A DNA stretch of 64,000 nucleotides from Anaerolineae bacterium (lineage in GTDB: Bacteria; Chloroflexota; Anaerolineae; Promineifilales; Promineifilaceae). The stretch's first letter is position 1, and the number at the start of each line of letters is the position of its first letter. Made by a program: the position numbers and the translations under genes. Of this stretch, positions 32,567-41,890 are shown in pieces. Where the stretch lies: positions 1 through 64,000 of the forward strand of contig JAHDWK010000022.1 in assembly GCA_023382655.1 (NCBI GenBank), in the 5' to 3' direction. The notes under the pieces are model-generated. The model saw only the letters and a list, made by a program, of their open reading frames with translations, was not told where the DNA came from and ran no database searches.

Positions 32567-34060
32567 ATGAACGCCAACGCTATCCTTATTCTGCTCTACC
32601 GCTACTGTCTACAACTCTTCTCGCCCCATTTTCGGCAGGAATTTGCCGGCGAGATGGAAGATTTGTTCAGAGAGCGGCTCATGTTGGCGGCAGCACACGG
32701 CCGTCTCACTCTCCTTATGTTTTTCGCGCGAGAACTAACTGGTCTCCTGGCTGGTGGTATTCGCCAACGTGTATATGCCTGGCGGATACGGCCGTTGCTG
32801 GCAGCCCAGAGTGGTAGTGGTGTGGCGGTGTTGACTGAGTACGGGTGGCTCTGGCGCAAATTCCTGCAAGCGGTTGCTCTCGTTATCCTGGTAGGATTGT
32901 TCTTATTCCTGGCTTATTGGATTTACATCCTCTTCTTTTTCTCGTTTGAACGGCCGCCGCGTGTGCAGGGAATTGCGTTGGGCGACCTGAATGGGGATGG
33001 GCAACTGGATGCTTATCTGGCGATTGCGCCGGATGGCGAACCCTACGTTCATCCAGACTACCTGTTGTTTAATGAGGGGGACGGCCGTTTCCGTGATAGT
33101 GGACAAGATTTTGGCGAAGCCCCCAGCTTTTCGGCCAAATTAGGCGATGTGAATGGGGATGATTGGCCAGACATCGTCGTCGGCTGGCACGGTGCGAAAG
33201 CCTATCGAAATTATGGTGGCGGTGCTTTCAAAGTTCATTATTCTGTAGGCGATTATCAGGAGGGGACATACCGGGTATACGTCGCGCTGGCTGATCTCAA
33301 CCGCGATGGCAATCTTGATGTTTTTGGAGCCGGTTGTTGTGGAGGAGGTATCCCTGGTAATGGAGGAATGCAGCAACTGTTCTATCCCACCAGCCAGGCC
33401 TGGTTGGGGAATGGTGCGGGCACTTTTTCTACCACAGGACAATCTCTCGGTCAGCTAGGAAGCCAGGCTGTGGCCCTGGCAGACTTGAACGGAGATGGTA
33501 ACCCCGACGCTTTTCTGGCTAACAGCAGCAGGATGGACGCTTCAGGCAATTCTCAGCGCGGTGTACCCAACACTATCTGGTTTAATGATGGGCAGGGGAA
33601 TTTTAGCGATAGTGGGCAGCGGTTGGGGCAGATGGAAAGCACGGCCGTGACTCTGGGCGATGTAAATGGAGATGGTTTTCTGGATGCAGTGGTGGGCAAT
33701 CGCGGCCCGGACGAAATCTGGCTCAACGACGGACAGGGCAACTTCCACGACAGCGGGCAGCGGTTGGGCAGGGGCCTGACTCGCTCCCTCTTCCTGGCCG
33801 ACCTGGATGGCGATGGCGACCTGGATTTGGTGGTGGGTGGTGAAACCAGCGCCCAGATGTGGCTGAATAACGGCAACGGCAGATTAAGCCAGGGCCAGAA
33901 AATCAGCTATGACCAGTATGAAGCCATCGCCCTGGGTGATGTGACCGGCGATGGTATTGATGACATTTTTGTCGCTGGTGTTGAGTCGTATCAGGTGTGG
34001 CGGGGGGCGGGGGACGGCCGTTTCATCCCCGATGCGCGCACGGTTTTTACGACACCTTAA
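32567..34060 (+). CDS. Membrane-anchored FG-GAP/VCBS propeller protein with permease-prefix N-terminus
   Basis: 497 aa. Residues 1-75 (LLYRYCLQLFSPHFRQEFAGEM, then EDLFRERL) resemble the N-terminal prefix domain found on MacB-like permeases that follow PadR genes. One membrane helix at about 105-130. From 140 to the end are about seven FG-GAP repeats with calcium-binding DxNxDGxxD loops, such as GDLNGDGQLDAY, ADLDGDGDLDLVVGG and GDVTGDGIDDIF, forming a beta-propeller outside the cell. Ligand is unknown. A close paralog lies at 34606-36135. Confidence 0.82.
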   Translation: MNANAILILLYRYCLQLFSPHFRQEFAGEMEDLFRERLMLAAAHGRLTLLMFFARELTGLLAGGIRQRVYAWRIRPLLAAQSGSGVAVLTEYGWLWRKFLQAVALVILVGLFLFLAYWIYILFFFSFERPPRVQGIALGDLNGDGQLDAYLAIAPDGEPYVHPDYLLFNEGDGRFRDSGQDFGEAPSFSAKLGDVNGDDWPDIVVGWHGAKAYRNYGGGAFKVHYSVGDYQEGTYRVYVALADLNRDGNLDVFGAGCCGGGIPGNGGMQQLFYPTSQAWLGNGAGTFSTTGQSLGQLGSQAVALADLNGDGNPDAFLANSSRMDASGNSQRGVPNTIWFNDGQGNFSDSGQRLGQMESTAVTLGDVNGDGFLDAVVGNRGPDEIWLNDGQGNFHDSGQRLGRGLTRSLFLADLDGDGDLDLVVGGETSAQMWLNNGNGRLSQGQKISYDQYEAIALGDVTGDGIDDIFVAGVESYQVWRGAGDGRFIPDARTVFTTP

Positions 34061-34078
34061 CCTTAAAGGAGTTGTGCT

Positions 34079-34609
34079 ATGGAATGGTTTCACAAAAATA
34101 GACGCTATTGGCGCACTGCTTTTCTGATCTTGTTGGTGCTGGCAATCAGCGGCCCCTGGGCCTTTGATTTGATCCATGTGCCGTCACAATACATCTGTTC
34201 ACCACCCAATATCCGGTTAAACGGTGACTTTTGCGGGATGCCTTTCTCTGTCATCGGGCACTTTACAATTATCCTTTTCCCGATCATTGGGAGTATAAGT
34301 ACTGGCCTGTTTACAGGAGAGGTAAGCCCTGGCAATTTTTTGGTGACGTTCTTCCTCCCGTTCCTGCCGCTGCTGCCTTTTTTGACGACCTTGTTCTTGA
34401 TACCAGGAAGAGACTGGCGGCGGTGGCATATTCTTCACCTGGTGGTGCTGGGTTTGGTTGCTGCCTTAAGTTTGTTTTACGGCCTGGCCTCTTTATTGAG
34501 GCCACATGCTTCCTTGCGGGTGTGGGGTGTGTGGCTTTACTTTGGGCTGGCTGCCAGCATGCTCCTTTTGGAGATTGATGTCTGGCGCAAACAGGGGATT
34601 CACGTATGA
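34079..34609 (+). CDS. Four-helix membrane protein between the FG-GAP paralogs
   Basis: 176 aa with hydrophobic segments at about 13-28, 55-75, 95-115 and 120-165. GGAG precedes the ATG, and its stop overlaps the next start by four bases (ATGA), so translation is coupled. A short Cys-containing external loop (FDLIHVPSQYICSPP) lies after helix one. I do not recognise the family. Its position suggests it partners the two propeller proteins. Confidence 0.65.
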   Translation: MEWFHKNRRYWRTAFLILLVLAISGPWAFDLIHVPSQYICSPPNIRLNGDFCGMPFSVIGHFTIILFPIIGSISTGLFTGEVSPGNFLVTFFLPFLPLLPFLTTLFLIPGRDWRRWHILHLVVLGLVAALSLFYGLASLLRPHASLRVWGVWLYFGLAASMLLLEIDVWRKQGIHV

Positions 34610-36135
34610 ATGGGTATCGTGCCCTCACCTGGGTTTATCGCTGCTTTTTGCACCTTTTTTCGCCCCATTTTCAGCAAGAATTTGCCGACGAAATGGAGGA
34701 TGTGTTTAAGGAACGACTAGAACTGGCGGGGGCAAATGGCCGTCTCGCCCTCCTCGCCTTTTTTCTGCGTGAACTGACTGGTCTGGTAGGGGGCGGCATC
34801 CAACAGCGGGTCTATACCTGGCAGACACGGCCGTTGCTGGCGGTTTCGACCGGTGGCGGCATGACCATGCCCAAGGGTAGCGGGCGACCCTGGCGATGGG
34901 CCGGCTATTCGTTTCTGGCGCTGCTGTCGCTGGTGGCATTGTTAACCCTTCAGACAGGTCGTCATCTCTGGTATGTGACTCTGGACGAAACATATGATGT
35001 GCGCCATGTAGCGATGGGGGATGTGAATGGGGACGGCCGTCTGGATGCTTTTCTCTCGGTTGGCTCCATTGGCGACGGTTATTGGCGCGCTGACCGGGTG
35101 CTGCTGAATGGGGGTGACGGCCGTTTTACAGACAGCGGCCAGGAATTAGGCGAATGGCGCAGCTTTGCGGCAGCCCTGGGCGATATAAATAGCGATGGGG
35201 ATATAGACATTCTCTCCGGCAGTTACAGTGGGCTGATGTATTATCAAAATGACGGTAGCGGTGCCTTTGTGACCACCATCTATGCGCCCGGCGATTTTGT
35301 GCATCGCTCGTCCCATTTGAATGTGGCTCTGGCCGATCTGGATGGGGATGGCAGCCTGGATGCCTTTACCACCGGCTGCTGTGGCTGGATTAGTCAGGGC
35401 GTGCGTTATCCCGCGTACAGCGAAGTCTGGCTAAACGATGGCGCTGGTGGCTTACGGCGCAGCGGGCAACGAATCGGACAAACCGGCAGCAATGCCGTGG
35501 CCCTGGGGGATTTAAATGGGGATGGCACAATTGACGCTTTTTTAGCCAACGGCCGAACGATTCACGAACAGGATGCCTCCTTGCCAGCCATAGCTAGATT
35601 CAGGCAGTGGTGGCGGGCTGTTGCCTGGGGCATCGTTGCTGAGAACATCTACACCTTCAATACCCCCAATACCGTCTGGTTGAACGATGGTCAAGCAAAG
35701 TTTAGTGACAGCGGCCAGCAGTTGGGGCAAGCGGAAAGCATGGCTGCGGCCTTGGGTGACGTGAACGGCGATGGTTTTCTGGATGCGGTCGTCGGCAATA
35801 ATGGCGCGGACGAGGTGTGGCTCAATGATGGGCAGGGCAACTTTAGCCGGGGACAACGATTGGGTAGGGAGCTTACCTGGTCTGTGTACCTGGCTGATCT
35901 GGACGGCGATGGTGATCTGGACCTGGTGGTGGGTGGGGAAAGCAACGGCCGTGTCTGGTTAAATGATGGTACAGGGCATTTTCGGCGTGGGCAGGGTTTC
36001 GGATACGGCCGTTACCAATCCATTGCCGTTGGTGATGTGACTGGGGATGGTATCGTGGACATCTTCGTGGCCGATGTGGAATCGTATCAGGTGTGGCGTG
36101 GGGTGGGAGACGGCCGTTTCACCGCCGATCCGTGA
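34606..36135 (+). CDS. Second membrane-anchored FG-GAP propeller protein (paralog)
   Basis: 509 aa with the same layout as 32567-34060: prefix domain (WVYRCFLHLFSPHFQQEFAD), membrane helix at about 103-122, then seven FG-GAP repeats with DGDGDLDLVVGGE and GDVTGDGIVDIF. It is identical in many repeat positions, so it arose by duplication, but has an extra insert near 325-350 (about residues RFRQWWRAVAWGIVAENIY). The first and last repeats are the best conserved. Confidence 0.82.
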   Translation: MNGYRALTWVYRCFLHLFSPHFQQEFADEMEDVFKERLELAGANGRLALLAFFLRELTGLVGGGIQQRVYTWQTRPLLAVSTGGGMTMPKGSGRPWRWAGYSFLALLSLVALLTLQTGRHLWYVTLDETYDVRHVAMGDVNGDGRLDAFLSVGSIGDGYWRADRVLLNGGDGRFTDSGQELGEWRSFAAALGDINSDGDIDILSGSYSGLMYYQNDGSGAFVTTIYAPGDFVHRSSHLNVALADLDGDGSLDAFTTGCCGWISQGVRYPAYSEVWLNDGAGGLRRSGQRIGQTGSNAVALGDLNGDGTIDAFLANGRTIHEQDASLPAIARFRQWWRAVAWGIVAENIYTFNTPNTVWLNDGQAKFSDSGQQLGQAESMAAALGDVNGDGFLDAVVGNNGADEVWLNDGQGNFSRGQRLGRELTWSVYLADLDGDGDLDLVVGGESNGRVWLNDGTGHFRRGQGFGYGRYQSIAVGDVTGDGIVDIFVADVESYQVWRGVGDGRFTADP

Positions 36136-36175
36136 GGTGGTTGGTAGATGAGCCATCCGGTATACTTGCCGGATT

Positions 36176-37072
36176 ATGACGCTGAATTGTTCTTTAGGCA
36201 TTACCGCTTACAACGAAGAGGCTAACATCGGCAAACTGCTGCAACGAATTTGTGACCAGCAATTGCAATGGGTGGCGATTACCGAAATCATCCTTGTCGC
36301 CAGCGGCTGCACCGATGGTACGGAGCAGGTGGTTCAGACGTTTGCCGCCCAAGATAACCGGATTCGTCTGCTCGTGCAGGAGAAGCGGGAGGGCAAAGCG
36401 TCAGCCATGAACCTCTTCATCCGCGAAGCCCAGGAAGAGTTGCTCATTCTGTGCAGTGCCGACCTGCTGCCCGCTTTAGACGCAGTGGAACAACTCATGC
36501 GCCCTTTTACCGACCCGGAAGTGGGCATGACCGGCTGCCATCCGGTGCCGGTGAATGACCCGGCCACGTTTATGGGTTTTGCCGTGCAACTCTTGTGGCG
36601 GCTGCACCATGAGTTGAATATGGCGGGCAGCTTCAAAGGGGGCGAGATGGTCGGTTTTCGTCGCCTGTTTACGCGCATTCCCTACCACACGGCCGTAGAC
36701 GAAGCGAGCATCGAACCCATTGTGCGCGGCCAGGGTTACCGGGTGCATTATTGCCCCGATGCCATCGTCGCCAACAAAGGGCCGGAAACGGTGGCCGACT
36801 TTTTACGCCAGCGCCGCCGCATTTATGCCGGTCACCTTGATTTACAAAAACAGGTAGGCTACCAGGTCAGCACTATGTCTGGCGGCAAAATGGTTGGTTT
36901 GCTGCTGTGCAATATAGAATGGCGGCCACGGCCGTTCCTGTGGACATGGGCGGTGGTGGCGCTGGAGGTATACGGCCGTTTGCTCGGCCGCTACGACTAC
37001 AAAACCGGCGCCAAAAACCACACCATTTGGGAAATAGCCACCACGACAAAGGAGCTAGACGTGACAAGGTGA
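36176..37072 (+). CDS. Family 2 glycosyltransferase
   Basis: 298 aa. GT-A features: SLGITAYNEEANIGKLLQ, ILVASGCTDGTEQV, KREGKASAMNLFI and LCSADLLPAL where a DxD-type site would be (here A-D). A hydrophobic stretch near 245-270 suggests membrane association. It precedes a radical SAM gene by a repeat-containing gap. The acceptor is unknown. Confidence 0.8.
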   Translation: MTLNCSLGITAYNEEANIGKLLQRICDQQLQWVAITEIILVASGCTDGTEQVVQTFAAQDNRIRLLVQEKREGKASAMNLFIREAQEELLILCSADLLPALDAVEQLMRPFTDPEVGMTGCHPVPVNDPATFMGFAVQLLWRLHHELNMAGSFKGGEMVGFRRLFTRIPYHTAVDEASIEPIVRGQGYRVHYCPDAIVANKGPETVADFLRQRRRIYAGHLDLQKQVGYQVSTMSGGKMVGLLLCNIEWRPRPFLWTWAVVALEVYGRLLGRYDYKTGAKNHTIWEIATTTKELDVTR

Positions 37073-37080
37073 TAAGGTAA

Positions 37081-37104
37081 CATGGTGATAATTTGATCAC
37101 CATG
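37081..37104. repeat. CATGGTGAT hairpin with GTCACCCC direct repeats
   Basis: CATGGTGAT and ATCACCATG arms, followed by GTCACCCC GTCACCCC GTCACC (about 37103-37126). Located between the GT2 and radical SAM genes. Confidence 0.45.
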
Positions 37105-37135
37105 TCACCCCGTCACCCCGTCACCATGTCATGCT

Positions 37136-38272
37136 ATGAACTTCATGCCCGGCGTTCTCGCCCGAATCCCCCTGTTCCAGGCATACCGGCGCTTTGGCTG
37201 GCCGAAAATGCTGCCGCTCAACCTGACGCTTTCCCCATCGCCCAAGTGCAACTCCCGCTGCCTCACCTGTAACATCTGGATGAAGCGCGAAAATGAGCTG
37301 ACCATTGCCGAATGGGATAAAGTGCTGGCTTCGTTAGGCACGGCTCCCTACTGGTTCACCATCTCCGGCGGCGAACCGCTTATGTTCCCGCATATTGTGG
37401 AACTGGCAAAACTGGCCTATAAACATTGTAAGCCGGGCATCATCAACATCCCCACCAACGGCATCCTGAACAGCGGCCCGGAGCGGGTGCGCGCCATCTT
37501 AGAAGCATGCCCGGACAGCCAACTGATCATCAACCTCTCGCTCGATGGGGTGGGGGAGAAACATGATTTTATTCGCGGCGTGGTGGGTAACTTTGAGAAA
37601 TTCGAGGAGCGGCTGGAACAATACCTGGCGCTGCGTCAAGAATTCCCCAATTTTGTCGTCGGCATCCATTCCGTTATCTCCGTGTTCAGCGTGGGGCACC
37701 TGGATGAATTGATCGCTTACGCCGACAAATCCGGCGCGGATCAATTCATTACCGAAATTGCCGAACCGCGTGTGGAACTGGACACGGTAGGTCTGCCCAT
37801 TACGCCCAGCCCGGAAGCCTACGCCGCCGCCATTGACCAACTCATGGCTTACGTCAACAGCAAATCATACAAAGGCGTAGCCAAAATCACCGAGGCATTC
37901 CGAGTGGAGTATTACAAGCTGGTCAAGCGCATTCTGGATGAGCAGGATCAGGTGATTGGTTGTTATGCCGGTTGGGCCAGCGCCCAAATTTACGCCGATG
38001 GCACGGTCTGGCCTTGCTGTGTGCGCGCCGATAACCTGGGTAATTTGCGCGACCACAACTATGATTTTAAGGCGATCTGGTTTGGCGAAAAAATCCAGGA
38101 CGTGCGCCGCAGCATTCGCGCTAAAGAGTGTTACTGCCCGCTGGCCAACGCCTCTTACACCAATATGCTGATGGATGTGCCTACGCTGTCGCGGGTGGGC
38201 GTGAAAGTGATCAAGCCAGAATCCATTCAAGTCAGCCATCAAGCAACTGATCAAGTTCAGCAAAAGGCTTAG
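37136..38272 (+). CDS. Radical SAM protein with SPASM-like C-terminus
   Basis: 378 aa. The 4Fe-4S motif C-x3-C-x2-C is present in PSPKCNSRCLTCNIWMK (about 36-52), followed by ISGGEPLMF and NIPTNG, typical of the radical SAM barrel. The C-terminal region has CYAGWASAQIYADGTVWPCC and AKECYCPLANAS, cysteine clusters like SPASM/Twitch domains that bind an extra cluster. Such enzymes act in sugar, peptide or lipid modification. The substrate is unknown. It stands between a GT2 and a phosphatase, suggesting surface-glycan or related chemistry. Confidence 0.85.
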   Translation: MNFMPGVLARIPLFQAYRRFGWPKMLPLNLTLSPSPKCNSRCLTCNIWMKRENELTIAEWDKVLASLGTAPYWFTISGGEPLMFPHIVELAKLAYKHCKPGIINIPTNGILNSGPERVRAILEACPDSQLIINLSLDGVGEKHDFIRGVVGNFEKFEERLEQYLALRQEFPNFVVGIHSVISVFSVGHLDELIAYADKSGADQFITEIAEPRVELDTVGLPITPSPEAYAAAIDQLMAYVNSKSYKGVAKITEAFRVEYYKLVKRILDEQDQVIGCYAGWASAQIYADGTVWPCCVRADNLGNLRDHNYDFKAIWFGEKIQDVRRSIRAKECYCPLANASYTNMLMDVPTLSRVGVKVIKPESIQVSHQATDQVQQKA

Positions 38273-38286
38273 GTTCTGTTGACATT

Positions 38287-39057
38287 ATGAACACATCTGA
38301 AGTTAACGATCTCCTCCAATTTGCTCTGGATACGGTCTGGCAGGCCGGCCGTATCACCCTGGGCTACTTTCAAACCGGCGTGAAGGCCGAACGGAAGGCA
38401 GACAATACACCGCTGACGATTGCCGACCAGTTAGCCGAACAGAAGATACGCGAACTGATCACCGCCCGGTTCCCCGATCATGGGATCGTGGGCGAGGAGT
38501 ACGGCCGTCACCAATCCGATTCACCGTACACCTGGATCGTTGACCCCATAGACGGCACCAAATCATTTGTCAGTGGCGTGCCTATTTATGCCAATTTATT
38601 GGCTTTGTTGGATGGTGAGCAGGCGTTGATTGGCGTGATGAATTTTCCAGCGCTGAATGAGATGGTGTATGCGGTACGGGGTGGGGGGTGTTATTGGAAC
38701 GGCCGTCGTTGCCACACCTCCCAAACCAATAATCTACACGATGCTGTATTGCTTGCCAGCGATCTGAACTCCTTTGGGGCACGAAAGCCACTTTGGGAAC
38801 GGCTTGTCCAGGCCACCTATATCCAGCGCACCTGGGGGGATGCCTACGGCTATGCGCTGGTGGCTACGGGTCGCGCGGACATCATGGTTGACCCCATTAT
38901 GGCGCTATGGGACGCCGCACCCCTGCAAGTTATTTTAGAGGAAGCCGGTGGAACATTTACCGATTGGCAAGGGGTAGCCACTATCCATCACTCCGAATCG
39001 GTTGCCACCAACGGCAAATTGCTTAATCAGGCGCTAGATATATTACAAAGTTCGTAA
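38287..39057 (+). CDS. hisN: Inositol-monophosphatase-family phosphatase, HisN-like
   Basis: 256 aa. Metal-binding motifs: EEYG (first Glu pair), VDPIDGTKSFVSGVP and MALWDAAPLQVILEEAGG. DPIDGTKSF followed by G-x-P is the signature typical of histidinol-phosphate phosphatases of the HisN type rather than inositol phosphatases. Activity on histidinol phosphate is therefore the first guess, though family members also act on inositol and PAP. It is 14 bases after the radical SAM gene and probably cotranscribed. Confidence 0.83.
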   Translation: MNTSEVNDLLQFALDTVWQAGRITLGYFQTGVKAERKADNTPLTIADQLAEQKIRELITARFPDHGIVGEEYGRHQSDSPYTWIVDPIDGTKSFVSGVPIYANLLALLDGEQALIGVMNFPALNEMVYAVRGGGCYWNGRRCHTSQTNNLHDAVLLASDLNSFGARKPLWERLVQATYIQRTWGDAYGYALVATGRADIMVDPIMALWDAAPLQVILEEAGGTFTDWQGVATIHHSESVATNGKLLNQALDILQSS

Positions 39058-39262
39058 CGTACTCATGGGGTAGGCCGAGCCACTTTGACAAACAAGTCAT
39101 ACTTAAACTAATTAGCATTAGCTAAAGTATAATCATAGTCGTTTAATTTCCCCGAACAAGCACAATTTCCTACCTGTTCCTACCTGTTTTTTTCTTTGTT
39201 GCCATGTAGACAACAGGGCTTGTTTATCTTGCCCGCAAATCTCAAACAAAAGGAGTTTTGCC

Positions 39263-39406
39263 ATGGCAAGAAAATCAAATAACAATAACCTGGACGATCT
39301 ACGTGACGCCATTATGGAATATCCTGAACAGAAAGCTGGCTGGCTCGCCCGGTTGCTGGGCCGTGCCAACAAGTCGGTACTGCGCGATTTACCCCCGTGG
39401 GGGTGA
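39263..39406 (+). CDS. Small truncated HTH-like protein (47 aa)
   Basis: ATG with AAAGGAG eight bases upstream, encoding a 47-residue protein. The section DLRDAIMEYPEQKAGWLARL looks like the start of a winged-helix/HTH domain; the frame then ends abruptly in LPPWG-stop, where a CRISPR-like repeat begins. Upstream is AT-rich, with TATAAT at about 39128-39133 and the inverted TTAGC-ATTA-GCTAA at about 39112-39125. Too short for the usual gene finders. It may be a decayed regulator. Confidence 0.5.
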   Translation: MARKSNNNNLDDLRDAIMEYPEQKAGWLARLLGRANKSVLRDLPPWG

Positions 39407-39472
39407 ACCGGTCAATGTGTGACTGATGGGCGCAGCGGCGGCCGTTTTCCCCACACACGTGGGGGTTAACCG
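39382..39472. CRISPR. CRISPR-like relic: one good Type I-E-style repeat, one degenerate repeat, one 33-nt spacer
   Basis: Repeat B at 39444-39472 (GTTTTCCCCACACACGTGGG, then GGTTAACCG) has the length, palindromic core and AACCG end of Type I-E repeats. Repeat A at 39382-39410 shares only the 3' half (CGTGGGGGTGAACCG). The 33 bases between them match the Type I-E spacer size. There is no third repeat and no cas gene in the window. The repeats interrupt the small HTH-like frame. Confidence 0.5.
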
Positions 39473-39603
39473 GCCAAAAGTCGCTTAAGTACCAAGCCTC
39501 TGTTAAAATGTTGCCGGGCAGGTATGGCCATGGTGCTGTGATGGCTGACCGGTGCTGAAAACAGACAATCAAGTGTCCTGCTGAAAACATCCCTGGTGAA
39601 ACT

Positions 39604-41799
39604 ATGAATGAATCGTACAGTTTATCGGCCGAAGAAATTGAGTCTATTGTCAATGGGCATCATGGCGATCCGTTTCGGGTGTTGGGGCCTCATGCAGTGG
39701 ACGGTGGTGTTGTTATCCGGGCATTTTTACCACAAGCGGCACAGGTGGAGGTGGTTATGGGCGACGGCCGTTATCCCATGAAGCGCCAACACTGGGACGG
39801 CTTTTTTGAACTGCTGCTGCCCGACCAGACAATGCCCGTACATTACCAGTTGGCTATTATTACCCATCACGGTCAACAACTCCTATACGAAGACCCCTAC
39901 GCTTTTACACCGGCGCTCTCTGACTTTGATGAGCATTTGTTGGCCGAAGGCACCCATTTGCGTATGTATGAACAGATAGGCGCACAGTTGATGGATATCA
40001 ACGGCGTTTCTGGTGTGCGTTTTGCGGTGTGGGCGCCTCACGCGCAGCGGGTCAGTGTTATTGGCGATTTTAATAATTGGGACGGCCGTCGCCACCCCAT
40101 GCTCTTCCATCACGGCAGCGGCATTTGGACGATATTCCTACCTGGCCTGCAACAAGGCGATTTGTACAAATTTGAACTGAGAACACACTTTAAAGGATAT
40201 ACCGTAGCGAAAGCTGATCCGGTTGGTTTTGCCAGCCAGATGCGACCTGATAACGCTTCGATGGTATGGAATATCAATAAATACAAGTGGCAAGATGAAA
40301 GCTGGATGGAAAACCGTGAGCAACATCATGCCCCTAATACCCCGTTATCTGCTTATGAAGTCCACCTGGGGTCATGGCAGCGGAAGAATGGTTGGGAATG
40401 GCTAACTTACCGGGAATTGGCAGAGCAACTTGTGCCCTACGTGAAAGAAATGGGCTTTACCCACATTGAACTGATGCCCGTAGCAGAACACCCTTTTGAT
40501 GGCTCCTGGGGTTATCAGGTAACAGGTTATTTTGCACCCACCAGTCGTTTTGGGACGCCCGATGATTTCATGGCCTTCGTAGATGCGTGTCACCAGGCCG
40601 GCATTGGGGTAATTGTAGATTGGGTGCCGGCCCACTTCCCCACCGACCAGCATGGCCTGGGTTTTTTTGATGGTACACATCTATACGAACACGAGGACCC
40701 TCGTCAGGGAGCGCATCCAGACTGGGGTACGTATATTTTTAATTACGGCCGTAATGAAGTCCGCCAGTTCCTCATCAGCAACGCCCTTTTCTGGCTGGAC
40801 AAGTATCACATTGATGGCCTGCGGGTAGATGCAGTGGCTTCCATGCTTTACCTGGATTTTTCTCGCAAACCTGGTGAATGGCTGCCCAACCGCTACGGTG
40901 GACGTGAAAATATCCAGGCTATAGACTTTCTGCGCCGGTTCAATGAACAAGTGCATGAGAAGTATCCAGGTGTTCTCACCTTCGCCGAAGAATCAACTGC
41001 CTGGCCCGGCGTCACCCATGCCACTAAAGATGGTGGGCTGGGCTTTGATGTGAAGTGGAATATGGGCTGGATGCACGACACCCTGCAATACATCAGCAAT
41101 GATCCTGTCTATCGTTCCTATCACCAGGGCACATTGACTTTTTCGCTGCTCTATGCCTTTAGCGAGCGATTCATCCTGCCATTTTCCCATGATGAGGTTG
41201 TGCATTTGAAAAAAAGTATGCTGGACAAAATGCCTGGCGACTTATGGCAGAAATATGCCAACTTGCGCTTGCTGTATGGATATCAATGGGCACATCCGGG
41301 GAAGAAACTGCTCTTCATGGGGAGCGAATTTGGCCAATGGCGGGAGTGGAGCGAAGAGCGCAGCCTGGATTGGAATTTATTGGAGCATGAGTCACATCGT
41401 GGGATACAAATGTTTGTGCGGGAACTAAATGAAGTGTACGGCCGTGAAACTCCTCTATTTGCCGATGACAATTCTTGGGAAGGTTTTAAGTGGCTAGATT
41501 TCAGAGATAGCGAACACAGTATATTAGCCTTCTTACGCACTGACCCTGCAACCATGAAAAAACTCCTCGTCGTCTGTAATTTCACGCCAGTGGTGCGGCA
41601 CGAATATCGTCTGGGAGTGCCTGATGCCGGTGACTACATGGAGATATTAAATAGCGACGACAAAAAATATGGCGGCAGCCATGTGGTAAATGAAGGACTG
41701 TTCACCACCGACGCCGTATCATGGCATGGCTTGCCCCACTCCATTGAGATCACGTTGCCCCCACTCGGTTTTGCTCTATTCAAACGAGGTGATAAGTGA
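39604..41799 (+). CDS. glgB: 1,4-alpha-glucan branching enzyme GlgB
   Basis: 731 aa, the family length. N-terminal CBM48 domains (about 8-105 and 120-215) with GPHAVDGGVVIRAFLPQA and FAVWAPHAQRVSVIGDFNNW. The GH13 barrel includes HFPTDQHGL, nucleophile Asp in GLRVDAVASML, acid/base Glu in TFAEESTAWPGVT and FSHDEVVH. It makes the alpha-1,6 branches of glycogen. No other glycogen genes adjoin, so it appears to be expressed on its own. Confidence 0.97.
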   Translation: MNESYSLSAEEIESIVNGHHGDPFRVLGPHAVDGGVVIRAFLPQAAQVEVVMGDGRYPMKRQHWDGFFELLLPDQTMPVHYQLAIITHHGQQLLYEDPYAFTPALSDFDEHLLAEGTHLRMYEQIGAQLMDINGVSGVRFAVWAPHAQRVSVIGDFNNWDGRRHPMLFHHGSGIWTIFLPGLQQGDLYKFELRTHFKGYTVAKADPVGFASQMRPDNASMVWNINKYKWQDESWMENREQHHAPNTPLSAYEVHLGSWQRKNGWEWLTYRELAEQLVPYVKEMGFTHIELMPVAEHPFDGSWGYQVTGYFAPTSRFGTPDDFMAFVDACHQAGIGVIVDWVPAHFPTDQHGLGFFDGTHLYEHEDPRQGAHPDWGTYIFNYGRNEVRQFLISNALFWLDKYHIDGLRVDAVASMLYLDFSRKPGEWLPNRYGGRENIQAIDFLRRFNEQVHEKYPGVLTFAEESTAWPGVTHATKDGGLGFDVKWNMGWMHDTLQYISNDPVYRSYHQGTLTFSLLYAFSERFILPFSHDEVVHLKKSMLDKMPGDLWQKYANLRLLYGYQWAHPGKKLLFMGSEFGQWREWSEERSLDWNLLEHESHRGIQMFVRELNEVYGRETPLFADDNSWEGFKWLDFRDSEHSILAFLRTDPATMKKLLVVCNFTPVVRHEYRLGVPDAGDYMEILNSDDKKYGGSHVVNEGLFTTDAVSWHGLPHSIEITLPPLGFALFKRGDK

Positions 41800-41890
41800 C
41801 GATGAATAACGGCTGAATCGAGGCAATATAGGGAAGATGAATAGAGGCTGAATAACATTATCACTTGCCCAAAGTGGGTTATAATCATAA

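Noticed and set aside
37103..37126. GTCACCCC direct repeats as a CRISPR array
   Set aside because: Units are 8 bases and directly adjacent without spacers.
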